A stretch of 64,000 nucleotides of DNA from Ardenticatenaceae bacterium. GTDB taxonomy: Bacteria; Chloroflexota; Anaerolineae; Promineifilales; Promineifilaceae. Shown here one piece after another: positions 1-8,288 of this stretch; within the stretch, counting starts at the first letter, position 1, and the number at the start of each line of letters is the position of its first letter. The stretch spans positions 1 to 64,000 of the forward strand of contig JACKBS010000021.1 of the NCBI GenBank assembly GCA_020634435.1. The letters run 5' to 3'. Below the pieces are notes generated by a model. It saw nothing but the letters and a program-made list of their open reading frames with translations. It was not told the DNA's origin and did no database searches. The position numbers and the translations under genes were made by a program.

Positions 1-378
1 TCGCGCCACAAAAAAGTCCAGCAAGCCATCCCCATTCAGGTCGGCCACGGTCGATTCACTGCCGCCGGTGCCGTAGTTGGTTGGTAAAAAGAAAAAGACG
101 CCGTGGCCATCATTTGTCCAACGTCTATTTTGAAAATCGTTGCTTTCTAGAATATGCAGGTCGCCAGTGCCGTTGAGGTTGGCCAGGACCACGCTGTTGG
201 TTTTGCCAATGGTTAGCCGCTGCCCGCTGTTAACAAAGTTCCAGGCCGTTTCGGCAGTGGCCTCGGCGGCCTGATTTGTGGTGGGTCCAGCGTCGGCAGC
301 ACGGGCTGCGGATTGGACTGTCAAAGCAAAACCCAGAATAAGTAGGCCCAACAAGGTGAAAATCATCAATTTCTTCAC
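1..378 (-). CDS. Secreted FG-GAP/VCBS-repeat protein, N-terminal part
   Basis: This is the first 126 codons of a secreted protein; the rest lies beyond the left edge. The GTG start at 378 is preceded by an AAGGAAAG ribosome binding site and opens a signal peptide (M-K-K-L-M-I-F-T, then a leucine-rich core ending near SAARA). The mature part contains ADLNGDGLLDFF, the calcium-loop signature of FG-GAP/VCBS repeats that build integrin-alpha-like beta-propellers, plus a related ANLNGTGDLHI. Such proteins are usually extracellular binding or adhesion proteins; the ligand cannot be read. It lies directly downstream of two other secreted proteins on the same strand. The frame is clear; the function is only at fold level. 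Confidence 0.75.
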   Translation of the reverse strand, partial: MKKLMIFTLLGLLILGFALTVQSAARAADAGPTTNQAAEATAETAWNFVNSGQRLTIGKTNSVVLANLNGTGDLHILESNDFQNRRWTNDGHGVFFFLPTNYGTGGSESTVADLNGDGLLDFFVAR

Positions 379-418
379 AGGTTTCTTTCCTTTTTTGTTT
401 GCTTAATGAAGCCTGTTG

Positions 419-3400
419 CTAGCGCAAGATAGCAGGCAAATAAAGACTGTTGGCCCAGGTACTGGGCGCGCCGGGGTCCACAATGATCCCGTTGGCGGTC
501 AGGTCATCGTCGCCGCGCTGGCCGTCTACAAAGTGCAGGGTAATGATGTTGCCGTTGATTTCCGCGCCGGTGGTGCCGTCGAAGGTGAAGTTGTACCAGT
601 GGGGTGTGGGGTTGTCGGGAGTACGGCCGTATTTCCACCAGCCGTTCAACACCATCCAGCTCGGCAGATAGATGTCCACCTCGGTGGCGGCACCAGGATT
701 TAGATCGTGCACCTCGAAGCTGAAATAGCCGAGAGGGAACCTTTGGTTGGGCGCATCGCCGGGAGATGGGTTGGCAATGGGCGTCACATTGGCCAGGGTT
801 TGGTTGGGATTCACGGCAAACGTAACCTGATACGCGCCATCCAGCGAGCTGGCGGAAGTGACCTCCGGCTGCACCGAATCGGGGATGCCGTCGCCGTTGC
901 CGTCACCATTGTTGGGGGCACCCAGTTCGTCCCAGTCAGTTATGCCGTCGCCGTCGTTGTCGCGGACAGGGTCGGCCCGCACTACCACAATACGGCCGTC
1001 ATCCAGCACAGCCGAGAACGCAATCTGTCCGGCATTGTTAATGGGGGTGGTGCAGTGATTGTTATAAGTATGCGCGGTCGAGCCGAACATAGGGGTGCCC
1101 CAACCGGACCATACCGTCGAGGAAAAAGCCACAACCCGATTTGCCAGATAGTGGGGCCCCGTAAAGATACCAAGTTTCTGATTGTCTGTGCCGCTGATTG
1201 ACCCATAGTAGGCATAGCGCCACTTGTCGTTAATCCCCGTCTGAGTGATGCGAGGTGCAGATTCCGTGGTAAAAGCTGTGGACTGCCGGGTAAATAGCGG
1301 AAGGCTGTTCCGATAGAAGGATTCGTACATCAAATCTGTGCCCGGGTCCCTGTGCAGCTGGCTGTAAACCACCTGACCATTGTTGTTAAGGGTTATGCCA
1401 TCGCTCAAAAAGGATGCCCAAGGATGGGTATCGTATTGCAGAATGTCCTGCTTGAATGCCCCGGACCCTATCCATAACCGATAGCTATAAAGAAACTGAT
1501 TGTTGAGAAGAATCGTTTCTACAAAGGCATACTGACCCTGATCATTTATTCCGATATCGTCGATTTCATTGTTTGTGTGGTACAGCTCGGTCTGCTGACC
1601 GTTGTCAAACTGGATCAGAGTGGCAGGCTTAGCACTGGTTGAAGTGCTGTAGGCGGACAGAACGGAATTAGCATTGTTAAGCACAGGATTATGGTAGCGC
1701 CGGAAGGCGGCACCATCATCTTCTACAGACGCCGCAGCGAGCTGAACGGGTACACCGTCGGGATCGATCAGATACAGCGCATTTTGAGTCGTATTGTGAA
1801 AAACGGCCGTGGGATCAAAGACATACGTCCCGGCCGCCAGCCAACCAGCGTCATTGATGTCAAGACAGGTCCCCCATACCTGCTCCAACGGGGCAGGCAC
1901 CGGCGACAGATCAGCCAGGCCGAACCGCCGGGTGGTTGTGGTGCCGTCGCCCACAAAGGCCGCCCAATCATCATAGACATGCAGACCATCTTGAACGCCT
2001 CTTTGATGGCTCGCCCAGAAAGCAACTTCGCCGTTTTCGTTCATCGCCACCCCGTGGATGTCATCGAAATTAGCCAACGCGCCAACGCCTGCCTCCGCAA
2101 TCAGGGTATAGGTGTAGGGCGTACCGCCGGTAAAGCGGAACCGAGTGACGTTGTTTTCGGTTTGGGGATCATTGATCGTTGGCGTAACCGAGGCGGTGGT
2201 TTCCAAAAGACCGGTGGCAATAATCGAGAGACGAGCTGTAACAAAAACCTGAGCTTGCTGTCCCGGTGCCAGGGAAGCCACTGTGCAAGAGAGGTCACGA
2301 GACCCGGTACATGTGACGCCAGTATCGGGAGTGACGTTAAGCGGAAATATCTCAATGGGAATCGTAGCCGCAATCGTCGCACCAGCAGTGTCTGGCCCAT
2401 TGTTGCGCACGGTCAGGCTATACGTAAAGTCTTCCTCGGGATCGACGGGAATGGGGTGGGCGGTTAGTTCAATGGCGTAGTCGGCGCAGGCAGGATTGGG
2501 CGTGGTGGCGGTGTGAACGGCCGTATCGTTGGCCGTGTTGCTGTCATACGCCTGGGTCGTTACCGTAGCCCGGTTGGTAAAGCTGGCACAGGCACTACTG
2601 CCCACCCGCACAACAATCGTCACCGTGCGCGAGGCATTTGCCGCTACTGTGCCCAAATCGCACACCACCTGGCCCAGCGACAGCTGGCAAGCAGTGGAAC
2701 TGCTGCCCGCCAGAAACGTGCCGCCAAACGGCAGCGTGTCGGTGACGATGACGTTGGGCGCATCGTCTGGGCCGTTGTTGGTCACGGTAAGGTCATAGCT
2801 AATGGTGTCGCCCACGTTCACGGTGTTCTTGGAGCCGTTCATCGTCAGCACCAGATCACTGCGTGTGAAGGTTGTTGTCGAGACCACCTGCAAATCGTCG
2901 AACATCACATCACCCTGGAGGCTGATCAGGCGCACGGCGATAATGGCTCCCAGCGCCCGCCCGTTGTCGCCCGTGTCGGTGTCGTTCACTTTAAAAGGTT
3001 GCCACTGAGACATGCCGCCGCTAAAGGTGAAGGTTTTGGTGTCGCTAGTGCCTTCAAACACCACGCGCCCGCTGGTGGCCGGGTTACCATCTTCGGCGGG
3101 CCAGGCCCAGGCCCACACTTGCGCCTCGGCGATGGTGGCCGACGGTGTGGGCTGGTTGAAGGTGACGCGGTCTACGTTGTTGGCATACAGCGTCAGCGCC
3201 GATTGCGGCGAGGGCGACAGCGGCTGTCCGGGCGACAATGGCCCCAGCAGCCAACCTATATCGGTGATGAGCAGGTCGTGATTAAACTCGACGGTGTTGA
3301 ACTGGGGCGGGGACTGCCCATTGCTAAAGTTTTCCACCAGGGGAATGGCGCTGGCGATTGATTGGGCAACGGCCGTTTCCCGCCCATCATCACCATTGAC

Positions 3401-3454
3401 TAACCATAAAACAGCCACCAAAAACGTAAAAATCAAAACCCATTTTTTCATCAA
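419..3454 (-). CDS. Large secreted protein: DUF11 repeats and choice-of-anchor-U-like C-terminus
   Basis: A 1011-residue exported protein with an N-terminal signal peptide (MKKWVLIFTFLVAVLWLVNG). Residues roughly 200-320 and 330-440 are two DUF11-type immunoglobulin-like repeats, recognisable by 'TVTNNGPD' and 'LTVRNNGPD'. A long middle section (about 450-830) has repeated phrases such as 'NNNGQVVYS' and 'NNAGQIAFS' that suggest a beta-propeller. Next comes a calcium-binding thrombospondin-type-3-like stretch (DNDGDGITDWDE), then a domain resembling the choice-of-anchor-U family. It ends with ANSLYLPAILR, a 'YLP' tail also seen in the protein at 4963-6372. It is probably a cell-surface structural or binding protein. 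No catalytic motif was seen. Confidence 0.8.
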   Translation of the reverse strand: MMKKWVLIFTFLVAVLWLVNGDDGRETAVAQSIASAIPLVENFSNGQSPPQFNTVEFNHDLLITDIGWLLGPLSPGQPLSPSPQSALTLYANNVDRVTFNQPTPSATIAEAQVWAWAWPAEDGNPATSGRVVFEGTSDTKTFTFSGGMSQWQPFKVNDTDTGDNGRALGAIIAVRLISLQGDVMFDDLQVVSTTTFTRSDLVLTMNGSKNTVNVGDTISYDLTVTNNGPDDAPNVIVTDTLPFGGTFLAGSSSTACQLSLGQVVCDLGTVAANASRTVTIVVRVGSSACASFTNRATVTTQAYDSNTANDTAVHTATTPNPACADYAIELTAHPIPVDPEEDFTYSLTVRNNGPDTAGATIAATIPIEIFPLNVTPDTGVTCTGSRDLSCTVASLAPGQQAQVFVTARLSIIATGLLETTASVTPTINDPQTENNVTRFRFTGGTPYTYTLIAEAGVGALANFDDIHGVAMNENGEVAFWASHQRGVQDGLHVYDDWAAFVGDGTTTTRRFGLADLSPVPAPLEQVWGTCLDINDAGWLAAGTYVFDPTAVFHNTTQNALYLIDPDGVPVQLAAASVEDDGAAFRRYHNPVLNNANSVLSAYSTSTSAKPATLIQFDNGQQTELYHTNNEIDDIGINDQGQYAFVETILLNNQFLYSYRLWIGSGAFKQDILQYDTHPWASFLSDGITLNNNGQVVYSQLHRDPGTDLMYESFYRNSLPLFTRQSTAFTTESAPRITQTGINDKWRYAYYGSISGTDNQKLGIFTGPHYLANRVVAFSSTVWSGWGTPMFGSTAHTYNNHCTTPINNAGQIAFSAVLDDGRIVVVRADPVRDNDGDGITDWDELGAPNNGDGNGDGIPDSVQPEVTSASSLDGAYQVTFAVNPNQTLANVTPIANPSPGDAPNQRFPLGYFSFEVHDLNPGAATEVDIYLPSWMVLNGWWKYGRTPDNPTPHWYNFTFDGTTGAEINGNIITLHFVDGQRGDDDLTANGIIVDPGAPSTWANSLYLPAILR

Positions 3455-3505
3455 TGCACCTTGTGTGTAAAACGTGCCCAGGCAATGATTGCCCGCTTTA
3501 TTGGC

Positions 3506-4864
3506 CTATTGCCGATATAAAAAGAAATCCACGGCATGGTTGGTATCACCGGACACCAGGTCACTGGCAATAGAATCGAAGACAACAGCCCGCCCATTGG
3601 CGGAAATTATCGGGTCATTAGAACCGTTATTGGCCGGCCGCCCTTGACTCACCGAGAGAAGCGTGGTGACCCCGGTTGTTCGGTCGCGCAGGTAAATCAA
3701 TGGGTAAGGCCTGGCGGGATAGGTGCTTAGCTGCGCCGATGATTGCATGACCACAAATCGGCCATCATCTGAAATTGATCCCTTCATAGAAGGCAGCGTG
3801 CCCTGGGTGCCTGTTGAACTCAGGGAAACCATCTCGGTAGTGCCCGTGAATCTGTCTCGCACAAAGATATCTGTCGCGCCATTGTTATCCCCGGCTACCA
3901 GATCGGCTGCGTCTGAACTGAAAACGACGTAACGGCCGTTTTGGCTAATGGAAGGCACCCCAGAAAGCCCCATGCCACCCATGCCGTAGAGGTTTATGGA
4001 AATCATTTCGTTGCGCGTTTCAGCGGGGTCTGGCTCATCGAACACTCCATCCTCATCGGCGTCCCGGTCGTGAACATACACGTTTAAGGTGCCGTTGGTG
4101 TACTTTTCCACCAGATTGGTGGCTGGAGAAATGAAGACAAAGTAGCGACCATCCTTGGAAACATTGTCACCTGCGATAAAAAACCAGGTGCTACCGTTGA
4201 CACTGCTATCAGTGGTCGATACGGAGATGAGGTTGATGGTTTGCGTTTGCACATCGTAGCCAAAAATATCAGCTACCCCGTTGATGTCGTTGGGGACCAG
4301 ATTGCTGGCATAAGACCTAAAAATGATATGACGGCCGTCGGCGGAGAGATTGGGATCGTAGGAAGCGCCATTGGTCGGGCCGCCATCATAGGCATGGGTA
4401 ATTTGAGTGAGGGTGCCATTTTGCCGATCGCGCAAAAAAATGTCGTTATACACATTTTCTCCCGCAGCATCATCCAGTTCGGCTGTGTCGGAACCAAAAG
4501 CCACGTAACGGCCGTCACCAGAAATGTCCACTCCTTCACAGTTGGTCCAGCCATAGACTTCCGCGCCGCTGTTCGTTACCGAGACCCGCTCGGCCACGCC
4601 CAGGTAGGTGTCGTACACAAAGGTATCGGGGACCTTGTTGGTATCGTTGGGCACCAGGTTGCTGGCATGGGAGCAAAAGGCCACATAACGGCCGTCGCCA
4701 GACAGCCGCGGCCAATAGGAACCGCTGTTTGCCTCTGCCTGGTTCAGCCCTGTGGGAATGCGACCCAATTTAATAGCGGGTGCGGCAGAAACGGCCGTGC
4801 CGCCCCACCCCATCAACAGGAGCACCAGGTAACTTGCTGCCAAAAATAGAATCTTTTTCTTCAT
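3506..4864 (-). CDS. Secreted TolB/PD40-type beta-propeller protein
   Basis: A 452-residue protein with a signal peptide (MKKKILFLAASYLVLLLMGW). It is built from at least six PD40/WD40-like blades, each carrying a 'S.DGRYVAF' or 'SQNGRYVVF' strand followed by 'NLVPNDTN' and 'DIFVRDR' segments. Such blades occur in TolB and in many exported propellers of unknown ligand. Several blades use the Asn/Asp-Gly-Arg tripeptide that the dispersed ACGGCCGT octamer encodes, so blade codons and octamer coincide here (for example near 3940, 4330, 4507 and 4687). It belongs to a run of secreted genes on the minus strand. Role unknown; a scaffold or binding function is likely. Confidence 0.78.
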   Translation of the reverse strand: MKKKILFLAASYLVLLLMGWGGTAVSAAPAIKLGRIPTGLNQAEANSGSYWPRLSGDGRYVAFCSHASNLVPNDTNKVPDTFVYDTYLGVAERVSVTNSGAEVYGWTNCEGVDISGDGRYVAFGSDTAELDDAAGENVYNDIFLRDRQNGTLTQITHAYDGGPTNGASYDPNLSADGRHIIFRSYASNLVPNDINGVADIFGYDVQTQTINLISVSTTDSSVNGSTWFFIAGDNVSKDGRYFVFISPATNLVEKYTNGTLNVYVHDRDADEDGVFDEPDPAETRNEMISINLYGMGGMGLSGVPSISQNGRYVVFSSDAADLVAGDNNGATDIFVRDRFTGTTEMVSLSSTGTQGTLPSMKGSISDDGRFVVMQSSAQLSTYPARPYPLIYLRDRTTGVTTLLSVSQGRPANNGSNDPIISANGRAVVFDSIASDLVSGDTNHAVDFFLYRQ

Positions 4865-4916
4865 AATTACGACATTCCTTTTATGTAAAGCAACCTGGCG
4901 TGTTTATGACTCGCCA

Positions 4917-4945
4917 GTAGAGACGTTGCATGGCAACGTCTCTAC
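4917..4945. repeat. Intergenic hairpin repeat, GTAGAGACGTTGC family
   Basis: A perfect 13-bp inverted repeat, GTAGAGACGTTGC / GCAACGTCTCTAC, around a 3-nt loop. It lies in the gap between two minus-strand genes. A nearly identical hairpin with 14-bp arms lies at 53176-53204. The recurrence at a distance of 48 kb marks it as a dispersed REP-like element; it could also act as a terminator or mRNA stabiliser. Confidence 0.8.
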
Positions 4946-4962
4946 TCATGGAAGGCAACAAA

Positions 4963-6372
4963 TTAGTGGGTCTGGTTAAGCACCGTGGGCAAATAGTTCC
5001 AGGCCGACGGGGTGAAGTCGGGCGGTGGGCTGGCGATGCCCAAATCAATCAGATACGCATCGCCAGCGCCTAAATCCACGGGTGAACTGCAAATCCCGCT
5101 GCCCCAATCCGTGGCAAAAATGACAAAACGGCCGTCCCGCGACAAACTCCCCCGTGGCTGCACCCAATAACCACAGCCACTGCTGCGGTGATGCGCCAGC
5201 CGTTCCACCGAGCCATCTAGATACTGCAAAAACAGTTCCCCCTCCAGAGGCTGCCAGCCGTTGCTGTTGTCCGCGATGGTGGTGATGAGGCAAACGCCGT
5301 TTGGCCCTTTGCAAGAAATGTGGTCGCCCATCCAGTCCAGCGTACGCAGGTACACAGGCTCCTGCACCGTGGCGTTACCCGGCAGCACCCGGTAGCCCAG
5401 CGACAGCAAGCCAGACGGGTGGTACAGCTCGTAGGTCATAAAGAATTCGGTCGTGCCATCGACCATCACCCCCAAGTCGCCGTGCTGGTGGCCATCATAA
5501 ACGCGCCCCACAAAGGCACCAGTCACAATGTCGAACGTTTCCAGGCCGCTGCACCGTTCGGTGCCATCGCGGGTCCACTGCACCACCATGTAGTTGGCCA
5601 ATGGCGAAACACCAATCCAGTCTGGTTCCACCTCGCCCCAATCTGGATCGGGAGCGCAGGGGCCGCCGTATAAATCGGCCGAGAGGCGCAGTTCGGCACC
5701 CAGCGTACCCGTCGCGATGTTGAGCGTGAACAGCATCTGGTCGCCACCGGTTAAAGAAGCCATACCTGCCAGGTAACGGCCGTCTCGCGAAATTTCATCA
5801 AAGCTTTGGTTGGAGCGAATACGCTCATATGGGGCGGGAAAAGTGAAGATGGTGCTGGTCTGGCCCGTGGTCACGTCGGTGAACTGCACGCGCAGGGTGG
5901 TGTCTGCGTTGTCATCGAAGTGGATGATGGTGTTGGCCTGCGTGGGATGCCAGCGTGGCGCATTCCACGAGGCGGTATCGCTGGCATCCAGCAGCAGCGC
6001 CAGATTGTCGCGGCGGCGCACGGTGTACCACTCGTCTTCGATGAGCAAAATGTATTGATTGTCGGCCGAAAAGGCTTGCAGTTGGGAATAGATGTGCGTA
6101 GCAAAGCCACTGCTGCCGCTGTCCGTCAGACGGCGCAGCGTGGTGCCAAACGTGGGGTCGGTTACGCTATTCCCAACCGCTGGTGCCGTTAAAGATACCG
6201 GGGTCACCACCAGATCAGGGTCAGTCAAGCCATTGGCCGTCACCGGGACAGGTGATGGTTTGGGGGCAATGGATTCGGATGTCGCGTTGGCCGCGGCCGC
6301 GCAGGCCGTGATCAGGAACAAGAAGAAACACACAAATGTCGCCAGGAACAGGGTGGACGCAGAACGTTTCAA
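4963..6372 (-). CDS. Lipoprotein with PD40-like propeller and C-terminal YLP tail
   Basis: A 469-residue exported protein. The N-terminus (MKRSASTLFLATF...) ends in a lipobox, LITAC, so it is probably a lipoprotein. The mature part holds a propeller of WD40/PD40-like blades ('FSADNQYILLIED', 'ISRDGRYLAGMA', 'LSRDGRFVIFATD') similar to those of oligogalacturonate-lyase-like and TolB proteins. The last residues, WNYLPTVLNQTH, repeat the YLP tail of the protein at 419-3454. No catalytic residues are assigned. It is upstream of the other secreted genes and separated from them by short gaps, so co-transcription is possible. Confidence 0.75.
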   Translation of the reverse strand: MKRSASTLFLATFVCFFLFLITACAAAANATSESIAPKPSPVPVTANGLTDPDLVVTPVSLTAPAVGNSVTDPTFGTTLRRLTDSGSSGFATHIYSQLQAFSADNQYILLIEDEWYTVRRRDNLALLLDASDTASWNAPRWHPTQANTIIHFDDNADTTLRVQFTDVTTGQTSTIFTFPAPYERIRSNQSFDEISRDGRYLAGMASLTGGDQMLFTLNIATGTLGAELRLSADLYGGPCAPDPDWGEVEPDWIGVSPLANYMVVQWTRDGTERCSGLETFDIVTGAFVGRVYDGHQHGDLGVMVDGTTEFFMTYELYHPSGLLSLGYRVLPGNATVQEPVYLRTLDWMGDHISCKGPNGVCLITTIADNSNGWQPLEGELFLQYLDGSVERLAHHRSSGCGYWVQPRGSLSRDGRFVIFATDWGSGICSSPVDLGAGDAYLIDLGIASPPPDFTPSAWNYLPTVLNQTH

Positions 6373-6535
6373 TGAGACCTCCAGGCAAGGTTCAGATGTA
6401 GCAATTTGTTGAGTCAGAAGCTGTTCATCAGTATAAAAATGTTTATTCTGGGTGAAGTGTCGAAAGTGAGTGGATTAGTCCCAATCTAGCGCGGAACGGC
6501 CGTTGCGAAAGATGGTCAGCTCTCTCTGGCTGCGT

Positions 6536-6567
6536 TATACTGGAGGTGACACATTTTTTGTGTTACC
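6536..6567 (+). promoter_or_regulatory. Possible promoter and operator ahead of the acyltransferase gene
   Basis: A TATACT hexamer at 6536-6541 could be a -10 box; the matching -35 (TGGTCA, 17 bp upstream) is poor. Directly downstream is a 9-bp inverted repeat with one mismatch, GGTGACACA-TTTTT-TGTGTTACC (6545-6567), placed where an operator or a leader hairpin would sit. This is a suggestion from position and symmetry only. Confidence 0.35.
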
Positions 6568-6626
6568 CAGCATCAGAGACACACTTTTTTGCCGTGCATT
6601 GAGCAATCGTTTAAGGAGACGGCCGT

Positions 6627-8198
6627 ATGCCCAAGACTCACCCCTTAACTACCGTCGATGCAGCCTGGCTGCGCATGGAAGACCCCACCAATCTCATGAT
6701 GGTGTCGGGCATCATCACCTTCAAAAAGATGATCGATTTTGATCACCTCAAAGCCGTCATCGAACACAAGCTGCTAACCTTTGATCGGTTCCGTATGCGG
6801 GTGGTGCAATCGCGACTGCCGTTTGGCCAATCCTATTGGGAAGTAGACCCCACCTTTAACCTCAATGCCCACCTGCACCGCGTTGCCCTGCCCTCCCCTG
6901 GCGACAAGGCCGCGCTGCAAGAAATGGCCAGCGATCTGATGAGCACGCCGCTGGATTTCAGCAAGCCGCTGTGGCAGTTTCACCTCATCGAAAATTACGG
7001 GGAGGGCTGTGCCATCATGTGCCGCCTGCACCACTGCATTGCCGACGGCATGGCGCTGGTGTTTGTGCTGCTCTCGCTCACAGACATGATACCGGGTATG
7101 CCGCCACCCACGGGGCAACCCATCGAGGAAGAAGCTGCCGGTGAAGATGGGCTGAATGGCTCGCTCAATGCATTGGTGCAGCAAGGGGCCAGAGCTTTAG
7201 AAACGGTGTGGCAAACCACCAGCAAGATGGCCACCGAAGGGCTGGAAGCGCTGGTCAATCCGGCCCACGCGATGGAATTGGCACTCAAAGGGACAGATAC
7301 GGCCGTTGCCGCCGGTCGTCTTTTCTTACGCTCTCCAGACCCCAAAACCTTGTTCAAAGGCAAACTGGGTGTGGCCAAACGAGCGGCCTGGTCACGGCCC
7401 CTGCCATTGTCGGATGTCAAAAAGATCAAAAACATCACCGGGGGCACCGTCAACGACGTGCTGGTTTCGGCAATGACCGGCGGGCTGCGCCGCTACATGC
7501 TCAGCAAGGGCGCACCGGTAGATGGACTGAACTTCCGTGCGGCCGTTCCCGTCAATCTGCGCACGCCAGAAGAAATGGGCAAGCTGGGCAACAAATTTGG
7601 CATTGTTTTCCTCTCGCTGCCGGTAGGCATCGGCGATCCGCTGGACCGTTTGCACGAAGTCCACAAGCGGATGCTGGCTCTGAAAAATTCCAAAGAAGCG
7701 CCGGTGGCGTTGGGAATTTTGAGCGCGATGGGCATGTCGCCGCAGGAACTACAGGGCACACTGGTAAATATGTTTGGCTCGAAGACAACGGCCGTTATGA
7801 CCAATGTTCCTGGGCCGCCCATGCCGCTGTACCTGGCCGGGCAGCAAATTGAGGAGCTCATGTTCTGGGTACCGCAGTCGGGGCGCGTCTCGCTGGGGAT
7901 CAGCATCATCAGCTATGCCAACCGGGTGCACATGGGCGTCGCCACCGATGAGGGGTTGGTGCCCGATCCCGACATCATCATGGAAGGGTTCTACGCAGAG
8001 TTTGAGGCGCTCATGAATCTGGTTAAAGAAGCAGAAGCCGTGGCCGCCGCTGAAGCAGAGGAAATAGCGGTGAAGGTAGAAGAAACGGCCGTTGCCCTCG
8101 AAGTTGAACCAGGACAATGCCAGGCAACAACCAAAAGCGGCCGTCAGTGCCGCAATCAGGCATTGGCAGGCTCAAACTTCTGCCGGGTGCATCAATAA
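6627..8198 (+). CDS. Wax ester synthase/diacylglycerol O-acyltransferase (WS/DGAT family)
   Basis: Transfers an acyl group from acyl-CoA to a fatty alcohol or diacylglycerol, making storage wax ester or triacylglycerol at the inner membrane. The 523-residue protein shows the family's HHxxxDG catalytic motif as HHCIADG near residue 133, the opening 'MPKTHPLTTVDAAWLRME', and the C-terminal domain motifs 'NDVLVSAMTGGLRRYM' and 'TNVPGPPMPLYLAGQ'. After the usual end there is an Ala/Glu-rich linker and a 30-residue tail with C-x9-C-x10-C-x2-H spacing, which looks like a small zinc-binding module and is unusual for this family. The start is firm: AAGGAG at 6613-6618, then exactly one ACGGCCGT octamer, then ATG. 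Confidence 0.88.
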   Translation: MPKTHPLTTVDAAWLRMEDPTNLMMVSGIITFKKMIDFDHLKAVIEHKLLTFDRFRMRVVQSRLPFGQSYWEVDPTFNLNAHLHRVALPSPGDKAALQEMASDLMSTPLDFSKPLWQFHLIENYGEGCAIMCRLHHCIADGMALVFVLLSLTDMIPGMPPPTGQPIEEEAAGEDGLNGSLNALVQQGARALETVWQTTSKMATEGLEALVNPAHAMELALKGTDTAVAAGRLFLRSPDPKTLFKGKLGVAKRAAWSRPLPLSDVKKIKNITGGTVNDVLVSAMTGGLRRYMLSKGAPVDGLNFRAAVPVNLRTPEEMGKLGNKFGIVFLSLPVGIGDPLDRLHEVHKRMLALKNSKEAPVALGILSAMGMSPQELQGTLVNMFGSKTTAVMTNVPGPPMPLYLAGQQIEELMFWVPQSGRVSLGISIISYANRVHMGVATDEGLVPDPDIIMEGFYAEFEALMNLVKEAEAVAAAEAEEIAVKVEETAVALEVEPGQCQATTKSGRQCRNQALAGSNFCRVHQ

Positions 8199-8208
8199 CA
8201 AGTCGGAG

Positions 8209-8261
8209 AGTGAAAAGTAAAAAGTGAAAAGTAGGTCACTTTTCACTTTTTACTTTTCACT
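8209..8261. terminator. 24-bp perfect hairpin (AGTGAAAAGTAAAAAGTG family)
   Basis: A 24-bp perfect inverted repeat with a 5-nt loop between the converging acyltransferase and sigma-factor genes. Each arm is itself a degenerate tandem of GTGAAAA/GTAAAAA units. By position it could terminate both transcripts. The same family recurs at 23569-23590 (one arm), 39963-40026, 50399-50454 and 58933-58979, so it is also a dispersed repeat. Confidence 0.75.
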
Positions 8262-8288
8262 AATAACTTTCCCCCACTTTCAATCCCA

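Noticed and set aside
707..3361. Long plus-strand open frames opposite the DUF11 protein gene (such as 1691-2467 and 2513-3361)
   Set aside because: They are antisense shadows of a gene with strong domain evidence, have Arg/Gly/His-biased translations and no ribosome binding sites.
4917..4945. Insertion sequence ends
   Set aside because: The hairpins are not accompanied by a transposase gene or target duplications; they fit REP-like elements better.
8209..8261. CRISPR-like repeats among the AT-rich intergenic repeats
   Set aside because: They form hairpins with no regular spacers, occur one per gap, and no cas genes are present.
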